Shown: positions 45,554-55,544 of the stretch, one piece after another
Layout of the letters: the number at the start of each line of letters is the position of its first letter
Position numbering within the stretch: position 1 is the first letter of the stretch
NCBI GenBank assembly: GCA_041395385.1
Contig: JAWLAN010000023.1
Location: 1-64,000 of the forward strand
Origin: JAJVHZ01 sp041395385
GTDB lineage: Bacteria; Pseudomonadota; Gammaproteobacteria; JAJPIJ01
Length of the DNA stretch: 64,000 nt
Direction: 5' to 3'
Notes under the pieces: model-generated
Told to the model about the DNA's origin: nothing
What the model saw: only the letters and a program-made list of their open reading frames with translations
Databases searched by the model: none
Position numbers and translations under genes: made by a program

Positions 45554-47275
45554 ATGAGTCCCCATCCCGAATCGCCATCAAGGTCTGCAACCTTGGCAGC
45601 GCCACTGGCGGCGAAGCTGCTCTTCTCGGCCGGCGGCATCATGGCGCTGATCGTCGTCATGCTTGCCTGGAGCGGATCTGCACTGAAAGATGCCGCACTG
45701 GAACAGGCGGGCTTGGCCGCGGCCTCCTCCGTGCTCAAGAGCGCGCAGGAGGCGCGCATGTTTTATGCTCGCGAGATCGTCCCAAAGGCGAGCGCCAAGG
45801 GTGTTCGCATACAGCACGAGTATGAGGGCAGGGAGGACGCCATCCCGGTGCCGGCTACGCTCATCCGGGCGCTGGCCGAATCCGACAAGTCCGGCAATGG
45901 CCTGCGGCTTTACTCCCGCCAACCTTTCGCGTTCCGCAAGGGCGACGACAAGCGCCTGGACGGCTTCGAGCAGGAGGCCCTGGCCTGGCTGGAAAAGAAT
46001 CCCGCCGGGACTTTCCATCGAATCGAGCGGCGCAACGGGGTGCCGGTGATGCGGTTGGCCAGGGCGGACGTCATGGTGAACGAGACCTGCACCACATGCC
46101 ACAACAGCCATCCGGATTCGCCGCGGCGGGACTGGAAGGTGGGCGACGTGCGCGGCGCACTGGAGGTGTCAATCCCAATCGGCACCATCGAAACGCAGAT
46201 AGTCGGCCGCTTCCGCACGGCGGCGCTGCTGCTGGCCGTGTGTGTCGCGGTCGGGGCGGCCTGGTTTTACCGGGTCGCCCGCGGCGTAAGGGGGGCGCTG
46301 GAAGCCGTAGTTGCCGCGGCGGAGATCGCCGTGAAGAACGACGACTTCACCCAGGACGTTCCCGTAGGAGGCACGCGCGAGACCGCGCGGGCCGGCCAAG
46401 CGCTCAATGCGCTCATGCAGAAGTTCCGCGCCATAATCGCCGATGCCAAAGTCTCCAGCGAGCGCATCGCCGACGCCTCGCGTGCCCTCGCCACTGCCAG
46501 CGAACAGGTGACCAAGAGTTCGGCCGCGCAGGCGGAGTCCGCCTCGTCGGTGGCCGCCGCGGTGGAGGAGGCGTCGGTCAGCGTCAGCGAAACGGCGGCC
46601 AACGCGAGAAACGCCAACGAGATCGTCGGCAAGGCGCGCTCCGGGGTCGAACGGGCGCTCGCGGAAATGGCCGCGACGGTGGGCCACGTGAATGTCATCG
46701 CCGACCTGATCCGCGCCTCGGGAGAAAGCGTCGGACAACTCGAGCAAAGTTCGAACAGAATCGGCGGCATCGTCAAGGTCATCAAGGAGATCGCCGACCA
46801 GACGAACCTGCTGGCGCTCAACGCCGCCATCGAGGCGGCCCGCGCCGGCGAGCAGGGCCGCGGTTTCGCCGTCGTTGCCGACGAGGTTCGCGGCCTGGCG
46901 GCGCGCACGGCCAATGCGACGCAGGAGATTGCTACTCTCATCGGCGAAATCCAGTCCCAGATAGGGGGCACCGTCGGCGGCATGCAGCGCGGCACCGCGC
47001 AGGCGGCGGAGAGCCTCGCGCTTGTCAGCAGCACGGAAGTCGCGCTGCAAGGCATCGGCAGGGATTCCGGGGCAGTTGCCGCAAACGTGCAAAGCATCGC
47101 CGATGCCATCCGCGAGCAGGATGCGGCAATCCATCAGGTTGCAGTGAATATCGAGCGGATCGCACAGATGACGGAGAACAGCAGCGCGGCCGCTGCCGCC
47201 AGCAGCGAGACGGCGGCCCGGCTCGACGCCCTGGCCGGAGAGCTGCGCGGGGTCGTGGCACGCTACCGCGTTTAG
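45554..47275 (+). CDS. methyl-accepting chemotaxis protein with periplasmic c-type haem site
   Basis: 573 aa. ATG 45554 follows GGAGGAAACC. TM1 (LLFSAGGIMALIVVMLAWSG) and TM2 (FRTAALLLAVCVAVGAAWFY) bracket a periplasmic domain of about 175 residues that contains CTTCH (C179-C182-H183), a covalent haem-c motif, in a sequence resembling DUF3365/Tll0287-like sensors (HPDSPRRDWKVGDVRGALEV). A HAMP-like region follows, then the conserved signalling hairpin (IADQTNLLALNAAIEAARAG, FAVVADEVRGLAARTANATQ). The C-terminus lacks an obvious CheR-binding pentapeptide. Probably senses redox state or a gas ligand at the haem and signals to a CheA or type-IV-pili-like kinase encoded elsewhere. Confidence 0.9.
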   Translation: MSPHPESPSRSATLAAPLAAKLLFSAGGIMALIVVMLAWSGSALKDAALEQAGLAAASSVLKSAQEARMFYAREIVPKASAKGVRIQHEYEGREDAIPVPATLIRALAESDKSGNGLRLYSRQPFAFRKGDDKRLDGFEQEALAWLEKNPAGTFHRIERRNGVPVMRLARADVMVNETCTTCHNSHPDSPRRDWKVGDVRGALEVSIPIGTIETQIVGRFRTAALLLAVCVAVGAAWFYRVARGVRGALEAVVAAAEIAVKNDDFTQDVPVGGTRETARAGQALNALMQKFRAIIADAKVSSERIADASRALATASEQVTKSSAAQAESASSVAAAVEEASVSVSETAANARNANEIVGKARSGVERALAEMAATVGHVNVIADLIRASGESVGQLEQSSNRIGGIVKVIKEIADQTNLLALNAAIEAARAGEQGRGFAVVADEVRGLAARTANATQEIATLIGEIQSQIGGTVGGMQRGTAQAAESLALVSSTEVALQGIGRDSGAVAANVQSIADAIREQDAAIHQVAVNIERIAQMTENSSAAAAASSETAARLDALAGELRGVVARYRV

Positions 47276-47644
47276 GGTATGGCGTGAGGCCGTTTCCGGC
47301 TGCTTCACATGCCACGAACCGGGTGAGCCCGAATGCGCTCATCAGCGCCTTGGCCGAACTTCTCGCGAATCAGCGACAGGCAGCCTTCACGCGCGGCGCA
47401 CCAAAACGGGCGGTCAGAGGGCAAAAGCGGGGCAGCACTGCAATGGTGAAAACCAGCGTGGCCAAATCGTCACCGACCCGGGTCGAGATCGGTCGAGTTC
47501 CGTAACGCAAGCGTGGAGCGATGGCGCGCGCGGCATGCGGAAGGGGAAAGGCAGCAGCGCGGGCATCTTTCTTGCTACCCGGGTGGCGAAGATGGGCCAA
47601 GGCACTTGTCGGGGAAGGTTGGACGCAGACCAGAGGCGAGAAAT
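47276..47644. other. spacer between MCP and GGDEF relic, no gene seen
   Basis: About 370 bp with no convincing frame on either strand. It may be the decayed upstream part of the GGDEF gene that follows. Confidence 0.5.
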
Positions 47645-48204
47645 ATGGTTGACATTGACGGCCTCACCGGCGTGGCGAACCGCCGCTACCGGGACGACCT
47701 GCTGTTGCGGGACCGGAGCCGACCCCCCCGTAAATGCACGTCGGCCCCGCTGCGGATTGCGGGCGTCGATCACTTCAGGCGGTACGACAACACCTACGGA
47801 CGTCTCGATGCGGACGACTCCCAGCGAAGATCGGAGGCGCCTGCCGGCAGACGCTCCCGCGGGGCGCGGGCATGATCGAACGTTGCGCCGGCGGAGAATT
47901 CCTCGTGCTGATGCCGGAGAGGCCCAGGCCCGGGCCCGTGAGCGTCGGCGGCAAGACGCGCGCGCAGCCGACCTCGCTCGAACTGCTGAATAGCGGCGCA
48001 GTGACCAACGGCCACGTCACCGTGGGCAGGGGCTGCGCGCCCGTGATCCCCTATGCGGGCACGTCGCCCGGGCAGCTGCTCGCAGCCGCCGATGCGCTGT
48101 GGCGTTTCGTGCAGACCCACGGCGTGTTTCTCGATGGCAATGTACCCGAGGACGATGCGGTCATCCTGGTGGCCGATCTTCCCTGGTACGTCTGGCGCCG
48201 ATGA
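47645..48204 (+). pseudogene. degenerate GGDEF-domain gene
   Basis: From ATG 47645 the frame reads VDIDGLTGVANRRYRDDLLL and GVDHFRRYDNTYGRLDADDS, the start of a GGDEF domain. It must then shift frame near 47825 to read AKIGGACRQTLPRG, MIERCAGGEFLVLMPE, HVTVGRGCAPVIPY and SPGQLLAAADALWRFVQTHG. The signature GGDEF/GGEEF has become AGGEF and the following motifs are eroded. The end overlaps the start of the HDOD gene by 4 bp (ATGA), as in an old operon. Confidence 0.7.
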
Positions 48205-50126
48205 AGTCCGATACCTTCCAGCCATTCCTCGACATGAAGGCGACAGGGCGACTTCCGTCGCCACATGGCGTGGCGTTGCGCCTCGCCGAGCTGGCGCAGC
48301 GCCCTGCCGTCAGCATCCGCGAAGTTGCCCACGTCCTGCAGCACGACCCCGCCATGTCGGCGAGGGTGGTGAAGCTTGCCAACAGCGGGGGGCGCTGCAC
48401 GCGCCCCATCGTCGCGGTCAGCGATGCTGTGGGCCTGCTGGGACTGAACCTGGTTCGGCAGGTGGCGCTCGGATTCGCCCTGCTCTCCGAGCACCGCAGC
48501 GGTAAGTGCGAGCAGTTTGACTACGAGGTGTTCTGGTCGCGCTCGCTCGCCACAGCCCTGGCCGCGCGGCAGCTGGCAAGCGAAGCGAAGGTCACGGCCG
48601 GCGAGGAGTGTTTCACCGTGGGATTGCTGCTCGAGATCGGCAGCCTCGCCCTGGCTACCGTGCATCCGGTGGAGTTCGCCGAGGTAATCGCGGAAAGCCG
48701 CGGCCTAGATGCGCCGGCGCGGCGAGCCCGCGAGCGCGAACGTTTCGCCCTCGACGAGCGCGAGCTCACGGCAGCCATGATGGCGGACTGGGGGCTGCCC
48801 GAGGTGTTCATCGAGGCCGCCACGCATCACGAGGCGCTCGAGGGCGTGAACCTGGAGGCCAAGCCGCGGACGCGCCAGATCGCGCAGCTACTGGCGCTTG
48901 CCTCACACGTGGCCGGGATCTGCGTGACGGCTGCGGAGCAGCGCAGCCGGCATCTCACTCGCCTGTATCTGCTGGGCGCACGGCTTGGCCTGGAGGAGGA
49001 ACGTATCGCCGAGGTATTCGCGGCGGTTGCCGAGCAATGGCTGGACTGGGGACGGTTGCTGCAGGTGCGCACGCAGTCCGTGCCCGCGTTGGCGGAGCTC
49101 AACGCGGCCCGCGCGGAGATCGCGCGCGAGCCGGGGGTGGCGGCGCCGGAGAGGCTTCTGGACGGGCACCGCGTCCTGGTAGTGGATGACAGCGCCACCG
49201 ATCGCATGGTGCTGCAGGCGCTGCTGGCGTCGTTGGGTTATCAGGTGTCCACAGCCAGGGATGGTAAGGAGGCGCTGGGCAGTGTGTTCGCGGTTCATCC
49301 CGACATCGTGATCACCGATTGGATGATGCCGGAGATCGACGGCCTGGAATTTTGCCGCGCCTTGCGCCAGGTCCCGGCGGGACGGCGCATCTACGTCATC
49401 CTGCTGACCGCGCACAACGAGGAGGAGAGACTCTACCAGGGCCTGCTCGCCGGCGCGGACGAATTCGTCAGCAAGCCGATCCGGCCCCGGGAGATCGAGG
49501 CTCGGCTGCACGCGGCGCGCCGCATTCTCGACCTGCATTCGGAGGTGCTGCGCGATCTCGAGCAAATCCGCACGTTCAACGCCGAGCTCGCCGTCGCCAA
49601 CCGCCGCCTGCAGGAGGCGGCGCTCACCGATTATCTGACCAGCCTGCCCAATCGCCGATACTGCCTGCAGCGCCTCGGCCAGGAATGGGCGGCGGTGAGT
49701 CGCACTGGGCAGCCGCTCAGCCTGCTGCTGATCGACATTGACGCGTTCAAGGCCGTCAATGATACCCACGGCCACGACGGCGGCGACGTCGTGCTGCAGC
49801 GGGTGGCGGCGCGGCTGCGCGGCCTCACGCGCGCCGGCGAGACGGTGGGTCGGTTCGGCGGCGAGGAGTTCCTCGTCATCTGTCCGAACACGCCGCTCGC
49901 AGAGGCATCCCGCTTCGCCGAGCGCGTGCGCGAGGCGGTGGCAGCCGATCCGATCGACATCGACGGCCGACTGCACGCCGTGACCGTTAGCATTGGTGTT
50001 GCCACGCACGGGCCGGGCGTGTCGCAGCCCGCCGGGCTGCTGAAGCTGGCTGACGAGGCGCTCTACGATGCCAAGCGATCGGGACGCAATCGCGTGTCGC
50101 TGCGGGAACCGCTCGCGCGCGGCTGA
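48201..50126 (+). CDS. HDOD - response regulator - GGDEF diguanylate cyclase
   Basis: 641 aa, cytosolic. Residues ~10-210 form an HDOD domain (LAELAQRPAVSIREVAHVLQ, VVKLANSGG ... AVGLLGLNLVRQVALGF). From ~324 a receiver domain begins (HRVLVVDDSATDRMVLQALL) with phospho-acceptor Asp373 in VITDWMMPEIDG and Lys in FVSKPIRPRE. From ~465 a GGDEF domain begins (LTDYLTSLPNRRY, LLLIDIDAFKAVNDTHGHDG) with an intact active site GGEEF at 553-557. The inhibitory RxxD site is absent (RAGE at that position). Predicted to make cyclic di-GMP under control of an unknown kinase. It overlaps the GGDEF relic start-to-stop. Confidence 0.92.
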   Translation: MKSDTFQPFLDMKATGRLPSPHGVALRLAELAQRPAVSIREVAHVLQHDPAMSARVVKLANSGGRCTRPIVAVSDAVGLLGLNLVRQVALGFALLSEHRSGKCEQFDYEVFWSRSLATALAARQLASEAKVTAGEECFTVGLLLEIGSLALATVHPVEFAEVIAESRGLDAPARRARERERFALDERELTAAMMADWGLPEVFIEAATHHEALEGVNLEAKPRTRQIAQLLALASHVAGICVTAAEQRSRHLTRLYLLGARLGLEEERIAEVFAAVAEQWLDWGRLLQVRTQSVPALAELNAARAEIAREPGVAAPERLLDGHRVLVVDDSATDRMVLQALLASLGYQVSTARDGKEALGSVFAVHPDIVITDWMMPEIDGLEFCRALRQVPAGRRIYVILLTAHNEEERLYQGLLAGADEFVSKPIRPREIEARLHAARRILDLHSEVLRDLEQIRTFNAELAVANRRLQEAALTDYLTSLPNRRYCLQRLGQEWAAVSRTGQPLSLLLIDIDAFKAVNDTHGHDGGDVVLQRVAARLRGLTRAGETVGRFGGEEFLVICPNTPLAEASRFAERVREAVAADPIDIDGRLHAVTVSIGVATHGPGVSQPAGLLKLADEALYDAKRSGRNRVSLREPLARG

Positions 50127-50412
50127 CTGGAAGGAGTCTCACGACTCACTCGGGCGTTGGCTGTTGAAACGGGATTGGTCGGGCCAAGATCGGCGCGGCA
50201 GGGAACGGGCACGCATTGCGTCAGGATCAGCTCGAGCGCGCGGGGTCTCGCCGTCGGATGGCCGCCTGGGCGGATACGGGCGGCTGACGAATCCATGTTC
50301 CGCGTTGCGCAGAGCCGCCGCGATAATGCTTCGGCGAGGGTCCCGCTGCAGTATCAGCGAGGCAGGGCCAGCGTGCTGGGTGGAGGCGCAATCGGCCGTG
50401 GATGTTAATAGG
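50127..50412. other. convergent spacer, nothing recognised
   Basis: 286 bp between two convergent genes. No coding frame, tRNA-like end or clear terminator was found. Confidence 0.5.
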
Positions 50413-53400
50413 TCATGGGTTCGCGCGGCAGCGCTCGAGTATCGTCTCCGACGGCACGGGCCTGCTGAAGAGATATCCCTGCATCTCGTCGCACTTCAGC
50501 AGCGTGAGGAACTTCGCCTGTTCCTCGGTCTCGACCCCCTCGGCGATCACCTTCAGGTTCAGCGAATGGGCCAGGGTGATCATCGAAGAGACGATCGTCA
50601 TGCTCTCCCGGTGGGACGTCATGTTCATGACGAAGGAGCGATCGATCTTCAGTGCGTCGACGGGCAGCTTCGAAATGTAGCTCAGGGAGGAGTAGCCGGT
50701 GCCGAAGTCATCGATCGCCACGCCCATGCCGGCCGCGCGCAGCTTGCCGAGCTTGGCGATGTTCTCCTCGATCTCCACCATGATCATCGACTCGGTGATC
50801 TCCAGATCGAGCGGCACCAGATCCCCGCTGCGCTGTATGGCCGCCATCACGTTCTCCGCGAAGTCGCGCTGCTGGAGCTGTATCGCGGAGACGTTCACCG
50901 CGATCCGCGGGGCTGCGCCGAGCGCCCTGCACCAGGCCCGGTAGTCGCGGGCGGCCTGGTCCAGGGCCCACAGACCCACCTCCAGGATGAGGCCGGTTTC
51001 CTCGAGTATGGGCACGAATCGCCCCGGCGGCACGAGCCCCGTTTCGGGGTCCTGCCATCGTATCAATGCCTCCACGCCCGTGACGCGCTGTGTGACCGTT
51101 TCGATCTTGGGCTGGTAATGGAGGACGAACTGATCGTTGGCCAGGGCCACGCGCAACCGGCGTTCGAGCTGCAGATTCTCGGCGATCCTCGCCGTCATCT
51201 CCGGCCGATAGAACAGGTATCGCTCGCCGCCGGCCTTAGCCTTCTTGAGCGCCGCCTCCGCGTTCCGGTACAGGGTATCCGCATCCTCGCCGTCCGTGGG
51301 GAACACGGCGATGCCGCCGTGGAAGCCGACCTGCACCTCCTCCTCGCCCAGCGAGATCGGTTCGCACAGCGCGGGGAACAGCGAGTTTGCGAACATGTAG
51401 CCGATGCCGGTCGCGTCACGGACGTCGTGCAGGATCATTGCGAAGTAATCCCCGGTGATGCGTCCGACGTTCACCGGATCGCCGGCCAGATGGCGCAGCC
51501 TCTCGGCCGTCGTCTTGAGGATCAGGTCACCGGCCTTCTCGCCGTAGACGTTGTTGACATGGCGAAAATTCTTCGGGTCGCAGACCAGCAGCGCGACCTG
51601 CTTGCGGGATAGACGGGCCCTGTCCAGCACGGAACTCAGGTGGGCGTTGAAGAGCGTGCGGTTCGCGAGCCCCGTGAGGGGATCGTAGGACGACAGGTAT
51701 TCGAGCTGTTCCGATCTCTCGATGTTCTCCAGCGCATAGGAGATATCCTCGGCCAGCTCGGTGAGCAGCCTCAGCTCCTCGGCATCGAAGACGTCCGTCT
51801 CGGATGCATAAAGCGAGAGCACCCCCGCGACCTCGCGCCCGACGCTGAGCGGCAGGGCGGCGGCGGCGCAGTAGCCCCGCGACCGCGCCGCCTCGAGCCA
51901 GGCAGCCTCGGCGCTGGCGGCCGCCGTGAGGTCGTTGAGGATCGCGGGCTCCCCGGTTCCCGCCGCCCGGCTGCACACGCAGTCCTTCTCCGGCACGTCG
52001 CTGTCCAGCGAAAGATGGACGTGCGCCAGATACCCCTGCACCTGCCCCGCCCAGGAGCGGGGAGTGACGGTCCTCTCGCCCTGCGCCACGGTCCCGATCC
52101 AGGCCATGCGGAAGCCGCCGTCCTCCACCGCGATGCGGCAGGCCTCCCGCAGCAACTCCTCGCGGTCGCGGACGTGCACGATGAGGGAGTTGATGGCGCT
52201 CAGCATCTTGTAGACGCGATTCAGCCTGAGGATCCTCTCCTGCGCCTCCTTCCGTTCGGTGACGTCGACCTTGATGGCGACGAAATGGGTGATCTCGCCC
52301 CGCTCGTTGCGCACCGGGGTGATGGTCTGGTCCTCGGCGTAGAGGCTGCCGTCCTTGCGGCGGTTGACGATCTCGTCGTGCCAGACCTCCCCGGCGAGGA
52401 TGGTGTCCCACAGCCGCCGGTAATAGGCCTCGTCCTGCCTCCCGGACTTGACCAGCTCGCGGGGATTGCGGCCCATGACTTCGCTCGAGTCGTAGCCGGT
52501 GAGGGTGCAGTACGCGTCGTTCACCCACAGGATCGCGCCGCCGGTATCCGTGATCATGATGGCGTTGGCCGAGGAGGCCAGCGCGGTGCTCTGCAGCTGC
52601 AGCTGCTGCTCGGCCTGCTTGCGCGGGGTGATCTCCATCACCGTGCCGCGCAGCCGCGCGGGCTGCCCCGAATCGTCGAAAGCGGCTTCTCCCTGTCCCA
52701 GTACCCAGTGCACGCTGCCGTCCGGCCACACGATGCGGTACTCCCGCCTGAAGGGCTCCTTCGTGGCCGTGCAGCGGGCGATCTCGGCCTCGAGGCCTGC
52801 AAGGTCCTCCGGATGGATCCGCCGCGTGAAGGCGTCATAGGTCCCGTCGAACTCCCCCGGCGCATAGCCCCAGAGCTCCTCGTGCCTGGCTGACCAGGTC
52901 ATCCGGTTCCCAGGCATGTCCCACTCGAAGGTACCCATGCGCGCGGCGTCCAGCGCCAGTCGCAGCCGGGTCTCGCCCTCGCGCAGCGCGTCCTCCGCCA
53001 GCTGGCGCCTGGCCTCGCGCTGCAGCGTTTCGAGCGCGAAGGACACGTCCTCGGCCATCTCCTCCAGCAGTTGCCGCTGGTCGGGATCGGCGACGAGGTC
53101 CGGGTCCTTCGTGTACAGGTTCAGAAGGCCGACGACCCGGCCGCTCAGGCGTATGGGCACGGAGGCGGCCGCCTGGAAGTCCGCGGGCACCTCGGGCCCC
53201 TCCCAGTACTGCATGGCCGGGTCCGACTGCGTGTCGCGGTTGTAGGTCACGCGCCCCGAGGCGATGGCCATGGCCATGGGGCTTGCGCCGAGAGCCGGCC
53301 CCGTGACGTCTAGCCCCCGGCGCGGCAGGCGATCGCGACCGGCGCCGTAGGCGCACACGGGCGTCAGCACGCCGGCGGCGTGATCGAGCAGGCCTATCCA

Positions 53401-55425
53401 TGCCAGCGCCATGCCGCCGCGCTCCACCGCCACGCGGCAGATGCCCGCGAACAGCTCGTCGCGACTCTTCACACGCACGATGATCTGGTTCACGTCGGTC
53501 AGTGCGGCGTACAGGCGCGCGAGGTGCTGCGCGCGCGACTCGGCCAGCTTGCGCTCGATGAGCAGCCCGATCTGTGCCGCGACGGCCGCGACCAGGCCCG
53601 TCATCCGCCGATCCTGTGCGCCCTTCTCCAACAGGAAGAAGTCCATCACCAGCACGACCTGATCGCGCGCGAGCACCGGCAGGCCGACCGCCGCCTTGAG
53701 CCCGGCCGCGTCGGCGGCCTGCAGGCGCCTGAACGGGGACCATCGCCGCACGTCGTCCACCCATGCCGGCCGGCCGGTGCTCCATACGAGCCCCGGCAGG
53801 CCCTCGCCGGGTGCGAAGGTGATGCTGCGACTCACCTGCCGGAACGGCTCCAGCCCCGGGGCCCGGCTGTGCCATACCGGGTGGCACTCCAGCCGCGCGC
53901 GGTCGCGGGTTGGCAGCCATACCTCGCCCATGGCCCATCCGGTCTCGTCGCAGACCTTCCGCAGCACGAAGTCCAGCGCGTCGTTGAGGTCGGCCGCCTC
54001 GGCGATGCCGGATGCGATAGCCTGCAGCAGCCGCGATTCGGCCTCCGCGCGGTTGCGCTCGGTGAGCTCGATGCCCACGCCCGCCAGGTGCGGCCGCCCG
54101 TCCAGCTCGAGCCGCACGCCGGTGAAATAAAACGGCGTGCGAGTCCCGTCGCGGGCCGTGAAGTGCGCCTCTGCGTCCGCCATGCCCTCGGTGAAGACAC
54201 GCCCGATGCGTTCACGGATCAACGCCTTCTCCTCGCCGGTGAAGAATTCCAGGGGATTGCGCTGCCGGAACTCCTCCTCCGTGTAGCCGCTCAGGCGCAC
54301 GAGATTCTGGTTCCAGCGCAGGTAGCGTCCCTGCTCGTCGAAGAGGTAGAAGATGCCGGGCAGGCTCTTCAGTATCGAGTCGGACAGCAGCCGCTCGGTC
54401 TGGATCTCCGCGGCGGCGCGCAGGCGCTCGGTCACGTCGCGGAAACTCACGACCACGCACGTTATCGCCCCGGCCGCGTCCTTCATCGCGCAGCAGGTGT
54501 ACTCGACGGGAAAGCTCGTGCCGTCCCGGCGGAAGAACACCTCGTTCTCGACGTGGCGCGTCTTCCCGTCGCGCAGCGTTCGGTAGATGGGGCAGTCCTC
54601 GGCCGGATAGTCGCTGCCGTCGGGGTGATGATGGTGGATGAGCGCGTGGGCCTCCTGGCCGATCATCTCCTGCGCCTCCCGGCCGAACATGGTCAGTGCC
54701 GCGGCATTTTCGAAGGCGATCTTTCCGGCGAAGTCGATGCCGTGTATGCCGTCGCCGACCGACTCGAGGATGAGCTCCCGCAGCCGGTTGGCCTCGGCGA
54801 GGGCCTCCGCCGCCTGCCGGCGCTCGGTGATGTCCCGCGCGATGCCGAACAGGCCGACGATGCGGCCGTGCGCGTCGCGCACCGGGCCCTTCGTGGTCAG
54901 GAACGTGCGCGCCTGTCCGCCGAGCGTGACGGTCTCTTCGTAGGTTTCCGTGACACCCGTGGCCATGATGTGACGATCCTTCGCCATGACCTCCCGGGCC
55001 TCCTCCGGCTGCAGCAGGGCGGTGTCATCCCGGCCGAGCACCTCCGCGCGCGTGCGATCGACGATGTGGCAGGCCCCGGTGTTGAACAGCAGGTAGCGGC
55101 CGTCGGTGTCCTTCACGTAGACGGCGTCGGGCGTCCCCTCGCTGACGTGCTCGAGCAGCGTTTCGTAGCGCCGTGTTTCCTCGCGGCTGTCCCGCAGCGC
55201 CACCCCGGCGCGCTCCCGCTGCCGCAACTCGCCTCTGAGAATGACCGCCAGCAGCGCGCTGGTGATGACGACGAAGGCCCAGCCCTTGTAGATCGACCAT
55301 TGCGCGTAAGCCGATCCATCCTGGACGAGCGCCTCCAGCACCTTGTCGGAAACCAGGATCCACAGACTGGCGAACCCGGCATAGTAGAGGACGACGCGGA
55401 GGATGCCCCTGGATTGATTCGTCAT
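50413..55425 (-). CDS. multi-PAS/GAF, degenerate-GGDEF, EAL phosphodiesterase
   Basis: 1670 aa inner-membrane regulator. Two N-terminal helices (VVLYYAGFASLWILVSDKVL; AFVVITSALLAVIL) enclose a short periplasmic loop. Then come three PAS domains, two GAF-type domains, two more PAS, and a third GAF (recurring DITERR/DVTER words mark PAS ends). The GGDEF domain (YDPLTGLANRTLFNAHL) has RITGDYF at 1322-1328 in place of RxGGDEF, so it should not make cyclic di-GMP and may sense GTP. The EAL domain keeps EAL (E1452), Asn in IAVNVSA, EITES, DDFGTGYSS, LKIDRSF and IAEGVET, so it should degrade cyclic di-GMP. ATG 55425 chosen; 55470 adds 15 residues. Confidence 0.92.
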   Translation of the reverse strand: MTNQSRGILRVVLYYAGFASLWILVSDKVLEALVQDGSAYAQWSIYKGWAFVVITSALLAVILRGELRQRERAGVALRDSREETRRYETLLEHVSEGTPDAVYVKDTDGRYLLFNTGACHIVDRTRAEVLGRDDTALLQPEEAREVMAKDRHIMATGVTETYEETVTLGGQARTFLTTKGPVRDAHGRIVGLFGIARDITERRQAAEALAEANRLRELILESVGDGIHGIDFAGKIAFENAAALTMFGREAQEMIGQEAHALIHHHHPDGSDYPAEDCPIYRTLRDGKTRHVENEVFFRRDGTSFPVEYTCCAMKDAAGAITCVVVSFRDVTERLRAAAEIQTERLLSDSILKSLPGIFYLFDEQGRYLRWNQNLVRLSGYTEEEFRQRNPLEFFTGEEKALIRERIGRVFTEGMADAEAHFTARDGTRTPFYFTGVRLELDGRPHLAGVGIELTERNRAEAESRLLQAIASGIAEAADLNDALDFVLRKVCDETGWAMGEVWLPTRDRARLECHPVWHSRAPGLEPFRQVSRSITFAPGEGLPGLVWSTGRPAWVDDVRRWSPFRRLQAADAAGLKAAVGLPVLARDQVVLVMDFFLLEKGAQDRRMTGLVAAVAAQIGLLIERKLAESRAQHLARLYAALTDVNQIIVRVKSRDELFAGICRVAVERGGMALAWIGLLDHAAGVLTPVCAYGAGRDRLPRRGLDVTGPALGASPMAMAIASGRVTYNRDTQSDPAMQYWEGPEVPADFQAAASVPIRLSGRVVGLLNLYTKDPDLVADPDQRQLLEEMAEDVSFALETLQREARRQLAEDALREGETRLRLALDAARMGTFEWDMPGNRMTWSARHEELWGYAPGEFDGTYDAFTRRIHPEDLAGLEAEIARCTATKEPFRREYRIVWPDGSVHWVLGQGEAAFDDSGQPARLRGTVMEITPRKQAEQQLQLQSTALASSANAIMITDTGGAILWVNDAYCTLTGYDSSEVMGRNPRELVKSGRQDEAYYRRLWDTILAGEVWHDEIVNRRKDGSLYAEDQTITPVRNERGEITHFVAIKVDVTERKEAQERILRLNRVYKMLSAINSLIVHVRDREELLREACRIAVEDGGFRMAWIGTVAQGERTVTPRSWAGQVQGYLAHVHLSLDSDVPEKDCVCSRAAGTGEPAILNDLTAAASAEAAWLEAARSRGYCAAAALPLSVGREVAGVLSLYASETDVFDAEELRLLTELAEDISYALENIERSEQLEYLSSYDPLTGLANRTLFNAHLSSVLDRARLSRKQVALLVCDPKNFRHVNNVYGEKAGDLILKTTAERLRHLAGDPVNVGRITGDYFAMILHDVRDATGIGYMFANSLFPALCEPISLGEEEVQVGFHGGIAVFPTDGEDADTLYRNAEAALKKAKAGGERYLFYRPEMTARIAENLQLERRLRVALANDQFVLHYQPKIETVTQRVTGVEALIRWQDPETGLVPPGRFVPILEETGLILEVGLWALDQAARDYRAWCRALGAAPRIAVNVSAIQLQQRDFAENVMAAIQRSGDLVPLDLEITESMIMVEIEENIAKLGKLRAAGMGVAIDDFGTGYSSLSYISKLPVDALKIDRSFVMNMTSHRESMTIVSSMITLAHSLNLKVIAEGVETEEQAKFLTLLKCDEMQGYLFSRPVPSETILERCRANP

Positions 55426-55544
55426 CGCGTCTCGCCGGCCGCTAGGCGGAGTGCCCGGACGGCGTCTCATGCCGCTCGATCATGGAGCAAGGATAGTCGA
55501 GCGGGCGCGGTCGGGCACAGTGGCGTGCGCCATGGCCTTCGGCC

